This document shows positions 9,209 through 19,861 of a DNA stretch of 64,000 nucleotides, in pieces (the first letter of the stretch is position 1; every line of letters begins with the position of its first letter). The position numbers and the translations under genes were made by a program. The notes beneath the pieces were generated by a model, which was not told the DNA's origin, made no database searches, and worked only from the letters and a program-made list of their open reading frames with translations. The stretch is taken from the NCBI RefSeq assembly GCF_003352045.1, contig NZ_CP025815.1, positions 1,302,001 through 1,366,000 of the forward strand. Reading direction: 5' to 3'. Source of the DNA: Sulfitobacter sp. JL08. Lineage in GTDB: Bacteria > Pseudomonadota > Alphaproteobacteria > Rhodobacterales > Rhodobacteraceae.

Positions 9209-10728
9209 TCGTTCTGGAACCGGGCGCGGTGACGCTGGAAACATTGCGCGACCTTTATCGCGATGGCACAGCGACGCGGCTGGCGGACAGCGCGCGCGCA
9301 GGTGTCGAGGCGTCGGCGGCGGTGGTGGCAAGGGCCGCAGCAGGGGAGGATGCCGTCTATGGCATCAACACCGGCTTTGGCAAACTGGCCAGCAAGAAAA
9401 TCGCCCCCAAGGACACGGCGACCTTGCAGCGCAATCTGATCCTGTCCCATTGCTGCGGTGTCGGTGATCCGCTGCCTACGGACAAAACCCGCCTGATGAT
9501 GGTCCTGAAATTGCTGTCGCTGGGGCGCGGGGCATCCGGTGTGCGCTGGGATGTGATCGCCCAGATCGAAGTGATGCTGAAACACGGCGTGATCCCTGTA
9601 ATTCCGTCTCAGGGTTCGGTTGGGGCATCGGGCGATCTGGCCCCGCTGGCCCACATGGCCGCAACCATGATCGGCGCGGGCGAGGCGCAGTATCAGGGCC
9701 AGCGCATGTCCAGTGCCGATGCTTTGACCAAAGCGGGCCTGCAGCCCATTGTGCTGGGCCCGAAAGAGGGGTTGGGCCTGATCAACGGCACCCAGTTTTC
9801 TACGGCCTGCGCGCTGGCGGGCCTTTTTGAAAGCTGGCGCATGGTCGAAGCATCGATGGTAATCGCATCGCTGACCACCGACGCGATCATGGGTTCCACA
9901 GCGCCGCTGATGGCGGGCATCCACGATCTGCGCGGCCACGCCGGACAGATTGATGTGGCCCGCGAAATGCGCGCCATCATGGACGGGTCCGAAATCCGCG
10001 AAAGCCATCGCGAAGATGACACCCGCGTGCAGGATCCGTATTGCATCCGCTGCCAGCCACAGGTTGTCGGGGCCGCGCTGGATGTGTTGCGCGCCGCTGC
10101 CCGCACCTTGCAGATCGAAGCCAACGCCGTAACTGACAATCCGCTGGTTCTGGTGGACGAGGGCCAGATCGTATCGGGTGGAAACTTTCATGCTGAATAT
10201 GTCGGTTTCGCCGCCGATCAGATCGCGCTTGCCGTGGCTGAAATCGGGGCCATTGCCCAACGCCGCGTCGCGTTGATGGTGGATCCGACGCTCAACCATG
10301 ATCTGCCGCCGTTTCTGACGCCCGATCCCGGGCTGAACAGCGGTTTCATGATCGCCGAAGTGACAACAGCGGCGCTAATGAGTGAAAACAAACACCTCGC
10401 GAATCCCTGCGTGACAGACAGCACCCCAACCTCTGCCAATCAGGAGGATCACGTAAGCATGGCGGCCCATGGTGCGTTGCGCCTTGGGCGGATGACGCAA
10501 AACCTGTCGGTCATTCTGGGGGTCGAAGCGATGTGTGCAGCGCAAGGGATCGAAGCGCGCGCGCCGCTGGTCACATCGCCCCCCTTGCAGGCGGTGCTTG
10601 CGATGGTGCGCACCCGCGTTCCCAGTCTGAAGGAAGACCGCTATCTTGCGCCCGACATAGAAGCGGCCAGCGCGATGGTACGATCCGGCGATTTTGCCAG
10701 AACCGCCAATGTCGCGGTGCCGTTTTGA
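9205..10728 (+). CDS. hutH: Histidine ammonia-lyase HutH
   Basis: A 507-residue enzyme that deaminates histidine to urocanate. The Ala-Ser-Gly that cyclises to the MIO prosthetic group is in [17 protein letters not shown]. Other family landmarks are [12 protein letters not shown] and [18 protein letters not shown]. Length and motifs are normal. It starts within the end of hutI and overlaps hutG, so expression is coupled. Confidence 0.96.
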   Translation: MIVLEPGAVTLETLRDLYRDGTATRLADSARAGVEASAAVVARAAAGEDAVYGINTGFGKLASKKIAPKDTATLQRNLILSHCCGVGDPLPTDKTRLMMVLKLLSLGRGASGVRWDVIAQIEVMLKHGVIPVIPSQGSVGASGDLAPLAHMAATMIGAGEAQYQGQRMSSADALTKAGLQPIVLGPKEGLGLINGTQFSTACALAGLFESWRMVEASMVIASLTTDAIMGSTAPLMAGIHDLRGHAGQIDVAREMRAIMDGSEIRESHREDDTRVQDPYCIRCQPQVVGAALDVLRAAARTLQIEANAVTDNPLVLVDEGQIVSGGNFHAEYVGFAADQIALAVAEIGAIAQRRVALMVDPTLNHDLPPFLTPDPGLNSGFMIAEVTTAALMSENKHLANPCVTDSTPTSANQEDHVSMAAHGALRLGRMTQNLSVILGVEAMCAAQGIEARAPLVTSPPLQAVLAMVRTRVPSLKEDRYLAPDIEAASAMVRSGDFARTANVAVPF

Positions 10729-11516
10729 GCGTGGACATCGAAATCCTGCGCGGGGACAGCCCGCTGATTTTGGGCCTGCCGCATACCGGCACGATCCTGC
10801 CGGATGCGGTGCGAACAGCGCTGAACGACACCGGTTTGGCGATGGCTGATACCGACTGGCACATTCACGATCTTTATGACGGTCTGGTCGAGGGCGTGAC
10901 CACCGTGCGTACGCCGGTGCACCGCTACGCCATCGACGTGAACCGCGACCCGACCGGGGCCAGCCTTTATCCGGGGCAGAAAACCACCGGTCTGTGCCCG
11001 CTGACCGATTTTGACGGCCACGCGATCTATCAGTCGGGTGCAGAGCCTGACGCGGACGAGGTTGAACGCCGCCGCCTTGCCTATCACGCGCCCTATCATG
11101 CCGCGCTGAAAGCGGAATTGACCCGCCTGCGCGCGCTTCACGGTTTTGCCCTGCTATTTGATTGCCATTCGATCCGATCCCGCATCCCGTTCCTGTTTGA
11201 CGGCACGCTGCCGGATTTCAACATCGGCACCAATGAAGGGGCAACCTGCGATACCGCCATTCAATCGGCGGTGCTGGCGCGATGCACTGCCGCCAAAGCC
11301 TATAGCACGGTGTTGAACGGCCGGTTCAAAGGCGGCTGGACAACGCGCCATTATGGCCGCCCCGAACAGGGGTGGCATGCCATTCAGATGGAACTGGCGC
11401 AATCGACCTACATGATCGAAAGCCCCCCGTGGAGCTATCTGCCCGATCGTGCCCGGACAACACGCGCGATCCTGAAACCCATCCTGACCGATCTGACCCA
11501 ATGGAGGCCCGCATGA
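10725..11516 (+). CDS. hutG: N-formylglutamate deformylase HutG
   Basis: A 263-residue N-formylglutamate amidohydrolase. It has [30 protein letters not shown] and GGWTTRHYG, which supply the metal and substrate residues. The start is probably the TTG at 10725 that overlaps the hutH stop (TTGA); GTG at 10731 is the alternative. The product removes formate from N-formylglutamate, which implies the five-step hut pathway with a formiminoglutamate deiminase (HutF). HutF is not present in this window. Confidence 0.9.
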   Translation: MSVDIEILRGDSPLILGLPHTGTILPDAVRTALNDTGLAMADTDWHIHDLYDGLVEGVTTVRTPVHRYAIDVNRDPTGASLYPGQKTTGLCPLTDFDGHAIYQSGAEPDADEVERRRLAYHAPYHAALKAELTRLRALHGFALLFDCHSIRSRIPFLFDGTLPDFNIGTNEGATCDTAIQSAVLARCTAAKAYSTVLNGRFKGGWTTRHYGRPEQGWHAIQMELAQSTYMIESPPWSYLPDRARTTRAILKPILTDLTQWRPA

Positions 11517-13198
11517 GCGATCCAAGACACAATATCCGTGATGTTTTCCCCGCCACCGGCACCGAAATCACCGCAAAAAGCTGGCTGACCGAGGCCCCGA
11601 TGCGGATGCTGATGAACAATCTGCATCCCGATGTGGCCGAAAACCCGCATGAGCTGGTGGTTTATGGCGGCATCGGGCGCGCGGCACGTACATGGGCCGA
11701 TTTTGACCAGATCGTGGCGTCCTTGAAATCACTTGAAGCGGATGAAACCCTGCTGGTCCAGTCGGGCAAGCCGGTGGGGGTGTTCAAGACCCATGAAAAC
11801 GCCCCCCGCGTGTTGATCGCGAATTCTAATCTGGTGCCGCACTGGGCCAACTGGGACCATTTCAACGAACTGGATAAGCGCGGGCTGGCGATGTACGGCC
11901 AGATGACGGCCGGATCGTGGATTTACATCGGCACGCAGGGCATCGTGCAAGGCACCTATGAAACCTTTGTCGAGGCAGGGCGCCAGCACTACGGCGGCGA
12001 TCTGACCGGCAAATGGATTCTCACAGGCGGTCTGGGTGGGATGGGCGGTGCGCAGCCGCTGGCGGCGGTCATGGCCGGCGCGTGCTGTCTGGCGGTGGAA
12101 TGCAATCCCGACAGCATCGATTTCCGCCTGCGCACGAAATATCTGGACGAAAAGGCCGAAACGCTGGACGAAGCACTGACGATGATCGAGCGCTGGACCA
12201 AGGCGGGCGAGGCGAAATCCGTGGGCCTTCTGGGCAATGCGGCGGATGTGTTTCCCGAACTGGTCAAACGCATGAAAGCAGGCGGCATCCGCCCCGACAT
12301 CGTGACAGATCAGACATCGGCGCATGATCCGCTGAACGGCTATCTGCCGCAAGGCTGGAGCATGGGCGAGTGGCGGGCAAAACGCGAAAGCGATCCCAAG
12401 GCCGTTGAAAAGGCGGCACGCGCCAGCATGAAAGTGCATGTCGCCGCGATGGTCGATTTCTGGAATGCGGATGTGCCGACACTGGATTACGGCAACAACA
12501 TAAGGCAGGTCGCACTGGAAGAAGGGCTGGAAAACGCTTTTGCGTTTCCGGGATTCGTACCCGCCTATATCCGCCCGCTGTTCTGTCGCGGGGTAGGGCC
12601 GTTCCGCTGGTGTGCCCTGTCGGGTGATCCCGAAGACATTTACAAGACGGATGCCAAGGTCAAGGAACTGATCCCGGATGATCCGCATCTGCACAAGTGG
12701 CTGGATATGGCGCGCGAGCGCATCAGCTTTCAGGGCCTGCCCGCGCGCATCTGCTGGGTTGGTCTGGGCCAGCGCGACAAGCTGGGTCTTGCGTTCAACG
12801 AAATGGTGCGCACCGGCGAGTTGAAAGCACCGGTGGTCATCGGGCGCGACCATCTGGACAGCGGTTCGGTGGCCAGCCCCAACCGCGAAACGGAAAGCAT
12901 GAAGGACGGATCGGACGCGGTCAGCGACTGGCCGTTGCTGAACGCGTTGCTGAACACCGCAAGCGGGGCAACTTGGGTATCCCTGCATCACGGCGGCGGC
13001 GTGGGCATGGGGTTCAGCCAGCATTCGGGCATGGTGATCTGCTGTGACGGCACAGCCGAGGCCGATGCCCGCATCGCACGGGTTCTGTGGAACGATCCGG
13101 CAACCGGCGTCATGCGTCACGCGGATGCAGGGTATGACATCGCGCTGGACTGCGCGCGCGAGAACGGGTTGAATTTGCCGGGGATTCTGGACCGGTAA
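11513..13198 (+). CDS. hutU: Urocanate hydratase HutU
   Basis: A 561-residue NAD+-dependent enzyme converting urocanate to imidazolonepropionate. It contains [18 protein letters not shown] for the dinucleotide fold and [18 protein letters not shown], the highly conserved active-site stretch. The ATG at 11513 overlaps the hutG stop (ATGA). Size matches the family. It closes the hut operon; a Rieske oxygenase gene follows 19 bases later on the same strand. Confidence 0.96.
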   Translation: MSDPRHNIRDVFPATGTEITAKSWLTEAPMRMLMNNLHPDVAENPHELVVYGGIGRAARTWADFDQIVASLKSLEADETLLVQSGKPVGVFKTHENAPRVLIANSNLVPHWANWDHFNELDKRGLAMYGQMTAGSWIYIGTQGIVQGTYETFVEAGRQHYGGDLTGKWILTGGLGGMGGAQPLAAVMAGACCLAVECNPDSIDFRLRTKYLDEKAETLDEALTMIERWTKAGEAKSVGLLGNAADVFPELVKRMKAGGIRPDIVTDQTSAHDPLNGYLPQGWSMGEWRAKRESDPKAVEKAARASMKVHVAAMVDFWNADVPTLDYGNNIRQVALEEGLENAFAFPGFVPAYIRPLFCRGVGPFRWCALSGDPEDIYKTDAKVKELIPDDPHLHKWLDMARERISFQGLPARICWVGLGQRDKLGLAFNEMVRTGELKAPVVIGRDHLDSGSVASPNRETESMKDGSDAVSDWPLLNALLNTASGATWVSLHHGGGVGMGFSQHSGMVICCDGTAEADARIARVLWNDPATGVMRHADAGYDIALDCARENGLNLPGILDR

Positions 13199-13217
13199 AG
13201 TCACGAAAGGTGTGCGG

Positions 13218-13988
13218 ATGTTTCTGAAGAACGCGTGGTACGTCGCAGCATGGGATCACGAGATCACGCGGGATCTGCAACAGATCACCGTTCTGGGTGA
13301 AAAGATTTGCGTATTTCGTCTGGAATCCGGTTATCTTGTCGGGCTTGGGGACGCGTGCCCGCACCGCAAGCTGCCCCTCTCCAAAGGCCGGATCAAGGGC
13401 GATCATGTGGAATGCGGCTATCACGGGCTGACATTTGATTGCGCCGGGCAATGTGTGTGGGCGCCGGGCACCGGGCGCATCCCGTCCGAGGCGCGCGTGC
13501 ATGCCTATCCTTTGCACGAAAAATACGGGCTTGTCTGGATCTGGATGGGCAATCCCGCGCTGGCGGATGCGTCCGAAATATTCGAGATTGAAAACTATGA
13601 TCAACCCGATTGGGGCATCAATCGTGGGGCCGCGATGGAGCTGGACTGCAATTGTCTGCTGATGTGCGACAATCTGCTGGACCCGACCCATGTGGCCTGG
13701 GTGCACGAAGGCAGCTTTGCTAGCGCCGCCACCAAGGACACGCCGTTGCGGGTGACCAAGACAGACAGCGGCGTGATCTTGCGCCGCTGGATGATGGATC
13801 ACGAACCGGCGCCGTTTTATAAGAAGGTGATCGGCTTTCAGGGCAATTGCGACAGGCTTCAGCATTACGAAGTGCGCTATCCGTCCCATGCGCTAACCAG
13901 GGCGGTGTTTACCCCGGCCGGACCCTGCGGGCCGGATGGCCCGCGGCGACCTTTGTCATGGACAGCTATAATTTCATGACCCCACGGC
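13218..13988 (+). pseudogene. Rieske non-haem iron oxygenase, VanA-like, truncated and frameshifted
   Basis: The N-terminal 230 residues are a vanillate-demethylase-type oxygenase: Rieske ligands in CPHRKLPL and CGYHGLTFD, then DNLLDPTHVAWVHEGSF with the mononuclear-iron histidines. Near 13925-13945 one base is missing; the other frame continues as TFVMDSYNFMTP. Similarity then stops at about 13988, where foreign sequence and an insertion-sequence remnant begin. About 100 C-terminal residues are lost, so the enzyme should be inactive. It lies 19 bases after hutU and may have been co-transcribed with hut. Confidence 0.85.
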
Positions 13989-14117
13989 TGTTTAAGTGTA
14001 TAGTCCGGCATCTGCGGCCCGCGAAGTTGCTGGGAGCAAATGCCCAATATATTTTCTCCTCTGGGTCTCTGAAAGATACGGAGAGCTACATTGAATTGTG
14101 AAATGCCGCTATTCTAG

Positions 14118-14378
14118 GACCGCGGATATGATGCCGACTGGTTCAGAGAAGCGTTAAAAGACAGAGGGATACGCGCATGTATCCCCGGCAGGAAACAACG
14201 GAAGAAAACCGTCAAGTACGACAAGCGCCGATACAAACGGCGCAACCGGATCGAGATCATGTTCGGCAGGCTCAAGGATTGGCGGCGTGTGGCAACCCGC
14301 TACGACCGCTGCCCGAAGGTCTTCCTCTCGGCCGTCGCCCTCGCCGCAACCGTCATCTATTGGCTATGAGTCCTGACC
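14118..14378 (+). mobile_element. IS5-family (IS427-like) transposase C-terminal remnant
   Basis: An open stretch of about 83 codons ends at a TGA at 14367-14369. It encodes DRGYDADWFREALKDRGI, KYDKRRYKRRNRIEIMFGRL and ATRYDRCP, the conserved C terminus of IS427-group DDE transposases, including the catalytic Glu region. A stop codon immediately precedes it, so only the 3' part survives. GAGTCCTGACCC at 14369-14380 matches the usual terminal repeat of these elements. The 13985-14117 stretch before it is unassigned. Confidence 0.75.
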
Positions 14379-14383
14379 CTAGC

Positions 14384-15395
14384 TGTTTGATCCCACGGTT
14401 TGATGGTGCGATCCTTTCTCAGGAATGGAAGGAAGCACTATGGGACAAGTTCGTCACGGGAGCGCCACGACCACGCACGCCGTCAGAGCTGCAATACAGC
14501 GATCGCAAGCTTCGCTCGCGCAACTGAGCCAGGAACTTGGCATCAATCCCAAGACGGTAGCGAAGTGGCGCAAACGCCAGTCCGTTGAAGACCTGAAGAC
14601 GGGGCCGAAGGAGCCACGCTCGACGGTTCTAACCGAAGCCGAGGAAGCGACCATCGTCGCATTCAGACGGCATACATTGTTGCCGCTGGACGATTGTCTC
14701 TATGCTCTGCAGCCGTCCATCCCACATCTGACGCGTTCGGCGCTGCATCGGTGCCTGCAGCGACATGGCATCTCTCGATTGCCTGACGTGGAAGGCGACA
14801 AGCCGAAGCGCCAGAAGTTCAAGCGCTACCCTATCGGCTTCTTCCATATCGACATCGCCGAGGTGGAAACCGCTGAGGGCAAGCTTTACCTGTTCGTCGG
14901 CATTGACCGCACAAGCAAATTTGCCGTGACCCAACTTGTCGAGAAGGCAGACAGGAAGACAGCCTGGGAGTTCTTGCAGCACATGCTCGAAGGTGTGCCT
15001 TATCAGGTGCATACCATTCTGACAGACAACGGCATTCAGTTCGCAGAGCAGCCTAGAAACCGCAACACCATCTATTCCCGGGCAATGCGCTTCGACATGA
15101 TTTGCGAGGCCAACGGGATCGAACATCGCCTGACGAAGCCCAACCACCCGTGGACCAACGGCCAGGTCGAGCGGATGAACCGGACGATCAAGGACGCGAC
15201 CGTCAAACGCTTCCACTACGAAAACCACGATCAGTTGCGAACACACCTCGCCGACTTCATGGCGGCCTACAACTTCGCACGCAGGCTGAAGACCCTCGGC
15301 GGTCTAACGCCCTACGAATACATCTGCAAAATCTGGACATCAGAGCCAGATCGATTCATCATCAACCCGATCCACCAGATGCCGGGACTGAACAC
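14384..15395 (+). mobile_element. Complete IS481-family insertion sequence
   Basis: Imperfect terminal repeats TGTTTGATCCC and GGGACTGAACA bound a single transposase gene. CTAGC lies directly at both edges (14379-14383 and 15396-15400), consistent with a 5-bp target duplication. The element sits between the IS5 remnant and the glycosyltransferase gene. A decayed relative is at 21284-21560. Confidence 0.75.
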
Positions 15396-15399
15396 CTAG
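14440..15399 (+). CDS. IS481-family transposase
   Basis: A 319-residue transposase with an N-terminal helix-turn-helix (SLAQLSQELGINPKTVAKW) and an rve integrase core: FHIDIAEVETAEGKLYLFVG for the first Asp, TILTDNGIQFAE for the second, and NGQVERMNRTIKDAT for the Glu. All three catalytic positions are present, so it is likely active. The ATG at 14440 follows an AAGGAAG sequence. The stop codon falls in the target-duplication sequence. Confidence 0.88.
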   Translation: MGQVRHGSATTTHAVRAAIQRSQASLAQLSQELGINPKTVAKWRKRQSVEDLKTGPKEPRSTVLTEAEEATIVAFRRHTLLPLDDCLYALQPSIPHLTRSALHRCLQRHGISRLPDVEGDKPKRQKFKRYPIGFFHIDIAEVETAEGKLYLFVGIDRTSKFAVTQLVEKADRKTAWEFLQHMLEGVPYQVHTILTDNGIQFAEQPRNRNTIYSRAMRFDMICEANGIEHRLTKPNHPWTNGQVERMNRTIKDATVKRFHYENHDQLRTHLADFMAAYNFARRLKTLGGLTPYEYICKIWTSEPDRFIINPIHQMPGLNT

Positions 15400-16589
15400 C
15401 ATTGCTCCACGGCGCTCCAAATTTCATTACCCATTACTTCTCGCCTTGCGTTACCCTCGGAAATCAAAAGATCGACATCCACTGGTTTTGGCTTAGAAGC
15501 TAGCGCTATTCGCATGGCGCGTTCCAAATCTTCGGAATTGTTCAGCTCAAAAAACTGCGTCACCAAGCTCGATATTTCCCTATTAACAGGAATGTCGGAT
15601 ACAATCGTTTGAACACCTAAGGAAATTGCATCGAAAATGCTTCCGCCACCGGGGCCTCCTTCAAAAGAAGTGGGCTGAACAACTGAAATCGCTCCTCTCA
15701 TTATCGCTATCTGATCAAGTTTAGGGATTAGGCCCAAAATTCGAACAGATTTTTCTACACCGTGATTTGATATAAAGTTTTTCAATGTTCCCAATCGATC
15801 CGAAACCCGATGATCGTTAGTGCTACCGGTCAAAACGAGTTCCAAATCGGGGTGATCCCGTTTAACATTTGCAAAAGCTTCGACTGCAATTTCGTGATTT
15901 TTGTGAATCCAGAACTGATTGGAGATCAAAAAGTACTTTGGGGCTAAGCCATATTTTTTCTGAGCTATTTTAATGTCGGTTCTAAACCATTCCAATTTGG
16001 CAGAAGCAGAAAAACTCAATGGCGTGATTTTTTCCTCCTTACCTGGGAAAAATTTCTGCGCATCTTCCCTCACTGCCTTTGCGTTTACAAAAATTGTATC
16101 TGCATGCGACAAAAGTCGCAGAATACTCCGATCCCGACCTTCTCTCGCTTTAGCTGTGAAATTATCTGGCAAATGCTTGTGTTGAAAATCATAATGGTAT
16201 CCAAACCATGGGATGCCTAAGGGAGACTTCGGCGGTCGTGTAAACGGCCCCACGATTTCGACTGAATGTTGCTTGCATAGCCTTGCGAGCGCAGCATCCT
16301 TACGATAGCAAACAAGAACGGGAACTTCGGGAAGGCCCGCGTCTTTAAGACGCTTTAGACCGCCTCGCCAACCTTCATCAGAACCTTGAGGCATATACCG
16401 CTCTCTTAACCGGTTGAACGCATTTTGGCTTCGCTTCGTACGCATGATAACAACGACTTCCCGACCCTCGGAAGTTCTCACGAGAGCGTCGACAAATGCC
16501 ACGATGAAATCAGTAGCGCCCGACAGGTCGGAAAAATCCCCAGCCAATATACCGATCTTATTGATTTTTTTAATTGCTCCCTTCTGCAT
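15396..16589 (-). CDS. GT4-family glycosyltransferase
   Basis: A 397-residue protein with the GT-B fold expected for cytoplasmic polysaccharide glycosyltransferases. The nucleotide-sugar half shows YFLISNQFWIHKNHEIAVEA, LELVLTGSTNDH and VVQPTSFEGGPGGGSIFDA, the EX7E-like region of GT4. Donor and acceptor are unknown. It is the last gene of a four-gene polysaccharide operon, eight bases after the aminotransferase. The stop lies in the CTAGC next to the IS481 element, so its natural C terminus may have been a few residues longer. Base composition is clearly more AT-rich than the hut genes. Confidence 0.8.
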   Translation of the reverse strand: MQKGAIKKINKIGILAGDFSDLSGATDFIVAFVDALVRTSEGREVVVIMRTKRSQNAFNRLRERYMPQGSDEGWRGGLKRLKDAGLPEVPVLVCYRKDAALARLCKQHSVEIVGPFTRPPKSPLGIPWFGYHYDFQHKHLPDNFTAKAREGRDRSILRLLSHADTIFVNAKAVREDAQKFFPGKEEKITPLSFSASAKLEWFRTDIKIAQKKYGLAPKYFLISNQFWIHKNHEIAVEAFANVKRDHPDLELVLTGSTNDHRVSDRLGTLKNFISNHGVEKSVRILGLIPKLDQIAIMRGAISVVQPTSFEGGPGGGSIFDAISLGVQTIVSDIPVNREISSLVTQFFELNNSEDLERAMRIALASKPKPVDVDLLISEGNARREVMGNEIWSAVEQC

Positions 16590-17634
16590 AATTCGCTCTA
16601 CTTTTCATGAAAATTGTTAACTATGTCACAAATACGGGTCACGTCTAAGTCGGATAATCCCGGCCAACTTGGAAGGCTAATTCCACGAGAGGCTACTCCT
16701 TCAGCGATAGGAAGCGCCTGGCATTGTCCACTATACATGGGCATGGTGTGAATCGGGAAAAAGAGCGGCCGCGTTTCAATCATATGTTGCTTTAATACTT
16801 CCCTTAAGCCATCCCGGTTCGCTGGCTCCTGGGCCAGCAGTGAAACAATCCAATGACTATGATCAGTGTCGTCATTCGTGGCCTGAAAAACCCAAGACGA
16901 ACCTTCAAGCTGATTGCGGTAAAGCTCGGCAATTTGACGTTTTCGGTAGAGATATTGGTCGACCTTGGAAAGTTGGGCCAGTCCTATTGCCGCACAGATA
17001 TTGGTCATTCGGTAATTGAAACCGATCACATCATGCCAATACTCGCGACCTTCCGCGAGCCCTTGGCCTTTCATCCGAACGGCTTTTTCAAAGACGGACT
17101 TATTCTTTGCAATTAGCATTCCACCTTCGCCAGTCGTAATGGTTTTGTTTCCGAAAAAGCTGAAAGTCGCTACATCACCGAACGTGCCAACATGTTGCCC
17201 CTTGTGCAACGTGCCGATCGCCTCTGCGCAATCTTCGATAACGAACAAACTATGCTCTACGGACAAAGCTAAAATTGCGGTCATATCACACGCGCAACCA
17301 TATAGGTGAACCGGCATAATAGCCTTCGTTCTCGAGGTGATCTTGCTGCGGGCATCTTCTACAGAAAGTTGCCAGGTATCAGGTTCGCAATCGCAAAACA
17401 CGGGTTTCGCACCGGTGTAAGTAACAGCGTTTGCTGAGGCGATATACGTCAGCGTTGGCACCAAAACCTCGTCACCAGGTCCAATCCCAAGGGCGGCTAA
17501 GGCCAAGTGCAGCGCGACGGTACCGTTGCACACTGCAGTCGCGTGTTCGGCGCCTATGTATTCAGCGAATGCATCTTCAAAACGGAGAATAAATTCTCCC
17601 TTGGACGATATCCAAGTGGAATCCAAGCACTTAA

Positions 17635-18808
17635 GGAATCTCTGAAGAACTTCCCCATTTTGGCGTGATTTGGTATGGTTTCTGCGGATGAGAGAGGAGC
17701 CCGCCGATGCCCAAACAGCCTGCCATTCCCGGCCTTGGTGATGCGGTGAAGAAGAAGGTGACGCGCCGCGAGAAGTTCCTGTCGGAGATGGATGCGGTGG
17801 TGCCTTGGGGTCGTCTGTTGGCGCTGATCGAGCCGCACTATCCGAAGGTTGGGTCAAAGGGTGGTCGGCCACCGATGCCACTGGAGACGATGCTGCGAGT
17901 GTATTTCCTTCAGAGCTGGTACGCGCTGAGCGATCCGATGGCCGAAGAGAGCCTGTATGACAGCGAGGCCATGCGCCGGTTTGCCGGTATCGAGCTTGGC
18001 GATGACCGCATCCCCGACGAAACAACGATCCTGAACTTCCGGCACCTGCTGGAGAAGCATCAGCTGACCGAGAAGCTGTTTGCCGAGGTGAATGCCTATC
18101 TTGCCGACAAGGGCGTCACGCTGCGCTCTGGCACGTTGGTGGATGCGACGATCATCGATGCGCCGTCCTCGACCAAGAATGAAGCCAAGGCCCGCGATCC
18201 CGAGATGTCATCCACCAAGAAGGGTAATGACTGGTACTTCGGCATGAAGGCCCATGTTGGCGTCGATGCAGACAGCGGCATCGTCCACAGCCTGGAGACC
18301 ACCACTGCCAAGACCCACGATAGCCAGGTCTGGGACGAACTGCTGCACGGCAACGAAACATCCGTCTGGGCGGACAAGGGCTACGTGCATTCCGAACGAG
18401 AGGCGGCCTTCACCAAGGATGCAGGCCGGTTCTGGGGCGTGATGCGCAAGGCACCCAAAGGTGGCGAACTGGATCCGCTCGACGTGCAGATCAACCGGAT
18501 CATCGCAAAGGTCCGGGCCAAGGTTGAGCACCCGTTCCGGATCCTGAAGCGCCAGTTCGGCCACGTGAAGACGCGCTACCGTGGGCTGGCCAAGAACCGG
18601 GCGCATCTGTTCACGCTCTTCGCCCTCGGCAACCTGTTCATGACCCGGAGAAAGCTGGCAGCATGAGGCAGAGTCTGCCCAAAAACGCCGAAACCGCCAC
18701 TCAGGCGGCCGAAACAGCGGGAAAATCGCTGGAAATGGGACGTCTGACGCCCCAAACTACCTTCAAGCCGGCACGGCGGCGAAGCCGAAGGCGTTGATCA
18801 GACGTTCC
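17635..18808 (+). mobile_element. Complete IS5-family (IS5 group) insertion sequence with TTAA duplication
   Basis: About 1174 bp. The ends GGAATCTCTGAAGAAC and GTTGATCAGACGTTCC are imperfect inverted repeats, and TTAA flanks both sides (17631-17634 and 18809-18812), fitting the four-base YTAR target of this group. It carries one transposase on the plus strand, opposite to the operon it interrupts. Intact ends and duplication suggest a recent insertion. Confidence 0.9.
17707..18666 (+). CDS. IS5-family transposase
   Basis: A 319-residue DDE transposase. The N-terminal GRPPMPLETMLRVYFLQSWY and PDETTILNFRHLLEKH, the catalytic-Asp region VDATIIDAPSSTKN, GMKAHVGVDADSG and the C-terminal VEHPFRILKRQFG (Glu) are the standard IS5-group landmarks. 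It is full length with no frameshift, so probably active. Its GC-rich composition differs from the surrounding polysaccharide genes. Confidence 0.9.
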   Translation: MPKQPAIPGLGDAVKKKVTRREKFLSEMDAVVPWGRLLALIEPHYPKVGSKGGRPPMPLETMLRVYFLQSWYALSDPMAEESLYDSEAMRRFAGIELGDDRIPDETTILNFRHLLEKHQLTEKLFAEVNAYLADKGVTLRSGTLVDATIIDAPSSTKNEAKARDPEMSSTKKGNDWYFGMKAHVGVDADSGIVHSLETTTAKTHDSQVWDELLHGNETSVWADKGYVHSEREAAFTKDAGRFWGVMRKAPKGGELDPLDVQINRIIAKVRAKVEHPFRILKRQFGHVKTRYRGLAKNRAHLFTLFALGNLFMTRRKLAA

Positions 18809-18877
18809 TTAAGGACATTTTCTCGTTCCTCTGGACCGATATCGGGAACGTAGATTGGTATAGACTTGGTCATTGCT

Positions 18878-19831
18878 TTAAACTTCCACTCCGAATGCCC
18901 TCTTCCATCCATCGCTGAAAAGAGGTCCAAAATCGCTCAATGCTCCAGTGTCGCCAGTCAACACATTTACAACCTCGCAACTACCGATCAGTTCCGTCCG
19001 CCCAAACCCACCCAACAGAGTCAAACTTCCCTGCTTGTTTCGTGCTTCACGCACATGACACGGAAAAGCTTTCGTTTCTCCAATTGTATCAATAATTTCC
19101 CCAGCCCGATCTTCTCTAACGAAGAAGAGGTTACTGCCCGTTCGGTTGCTTCCCAAAAGTACGTAACCCTTTGATTTACCCAGCACCTCAAGCGCCTTGT
19201 ACGATGCGCCATAATAAAGATTGGAAAAGTGTGCCAATGTTCTCACAAAGTCATCTCTATACGGGATTGTGAGCGGCAACATGTCTCCGAAGTTGCTATT
19301 GTATTCCACGACTACAATATGAGGAGAGACATTTTTGATAGCATCCCAAACCCAATAGTCATTGCCATCGATGTCGATACTGAGAACTCCAATCTCACCG
19401 CTAAATCCTGCGGAAGCGATCAAATCTTCGATGTTGCTCCGTGTGATGAATGCAGCTACAGCGGTTAAATCGTGACGCCAGCTTATGGAATCATTCGTAA
19501 TCGTTGCAACCATTTCTTTCGAGCCGTCCAATACAAGGCCTCTCCAGTTTCTGTTTTTCAAAAGAAACCGTGTGTTACTCTCCCGATAATTCTCGACGCC
19601 GAATTCGATGAAATTTGGGGGAATGCAACCAAGCTTGAAAATCAGCCACTCTAAAATTCCGTCTTCGCCCCACTGCGAGAACACAGAAAACTCGACGTCG
19701 GCCAAAGACTTTACAGAATCTACCTGCGCTACTTGGCGCGCCGCGATTTGACCAAATAAAAATTTCTGATTTTCGGCTTCGATGCCGAACTTGGTGGCTA
19801 CCGTCTTTCGGCGAAATATACGCATTAGCAA
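18878..19831 (-). CDS. FkbM-like SAM-dependent methyltransferase of a polysaccharide cluster
   Basis: A 317-residue protein. NFIEFGVENYRESNTRFLL resembles the SAM-binding start of FkbM-family methyltransferases, and IGVLSIDIDGNDYWVWDAI is the conserved acidic strand after it. The likely role is O-methylation of a sugar or capsule residue. It sits 30 bases after the acetyltransferase gene and 4 bases before the aminotransferase start, so all are in one operon. The N-terminal 50 residues show nothing recognisable. Confidence 0.65.
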   Translation of the reverse strand: MLMRIFRRKTVATKFGIEAENQKFLFGQIAARQVAQVDSVKSLADVEFSVFSQWGEDGILEWLIFKLGCIPPNFIEFGVENYRESNTRFLLKNRNWRGLVLDGSKEMVATITNDSISWRHDLTAVAAFITRSNIEDLIASAGFSGEIGVLSIDIDGNDYWVWDAIKNVSPHIVVVEYNSNFGDMLPLTIPYRDDFVRTLAHFSNLYYGASYKALEVLGKSKGYVLLGSNRTGSNLFFVREDRAGEIIDTIGETKAFPCHVREARNKQGSLTLLGGFGRTELIGSCEVVNVLTGDTGALSDFGPLFSDGWKRAFGVEV

Positions 19832-19861
19832 GTGATTTCCCTAATTATCCACGCACGGATT

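Larger units (their letters stand above)
16598..18873 (-). pseudogene. DegT/DnrJ/EryC1/StrS sugar aminotransferase split by an IS5 element
   Basis: The body (17634 to 16598) is a PLP-dependent nucleotide-sugar aminotransferase: NGTVALHLALAALGIGPGDE, VIEDCAEAIG for the cofactor Asp, and FSFFGNKTITTGEGGM with the Schiff-base Lys. The first 21 codons are on the far side of the insertion, starting with ATG at 18873 and reading MTKSIPIYVPDIGPEERENV. Removing 17635-18808 plus one TTAA copy restores one uninterrupted frame of about 380 residues (VLKCLDSTWISS across the joint). The start is 4 bases after the FkbM-like gene, so the original operon order is clear. The gene is disrupted as found. Confidence 0.9.

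Noticed and set aside
11729-13204. Long open frame on the minus strand opposite hutU
   Set aside because: It mirrors a strongly conserved enzyme gene in GC-rich DNA, has no recognisable domain and no ribosome-binding site.
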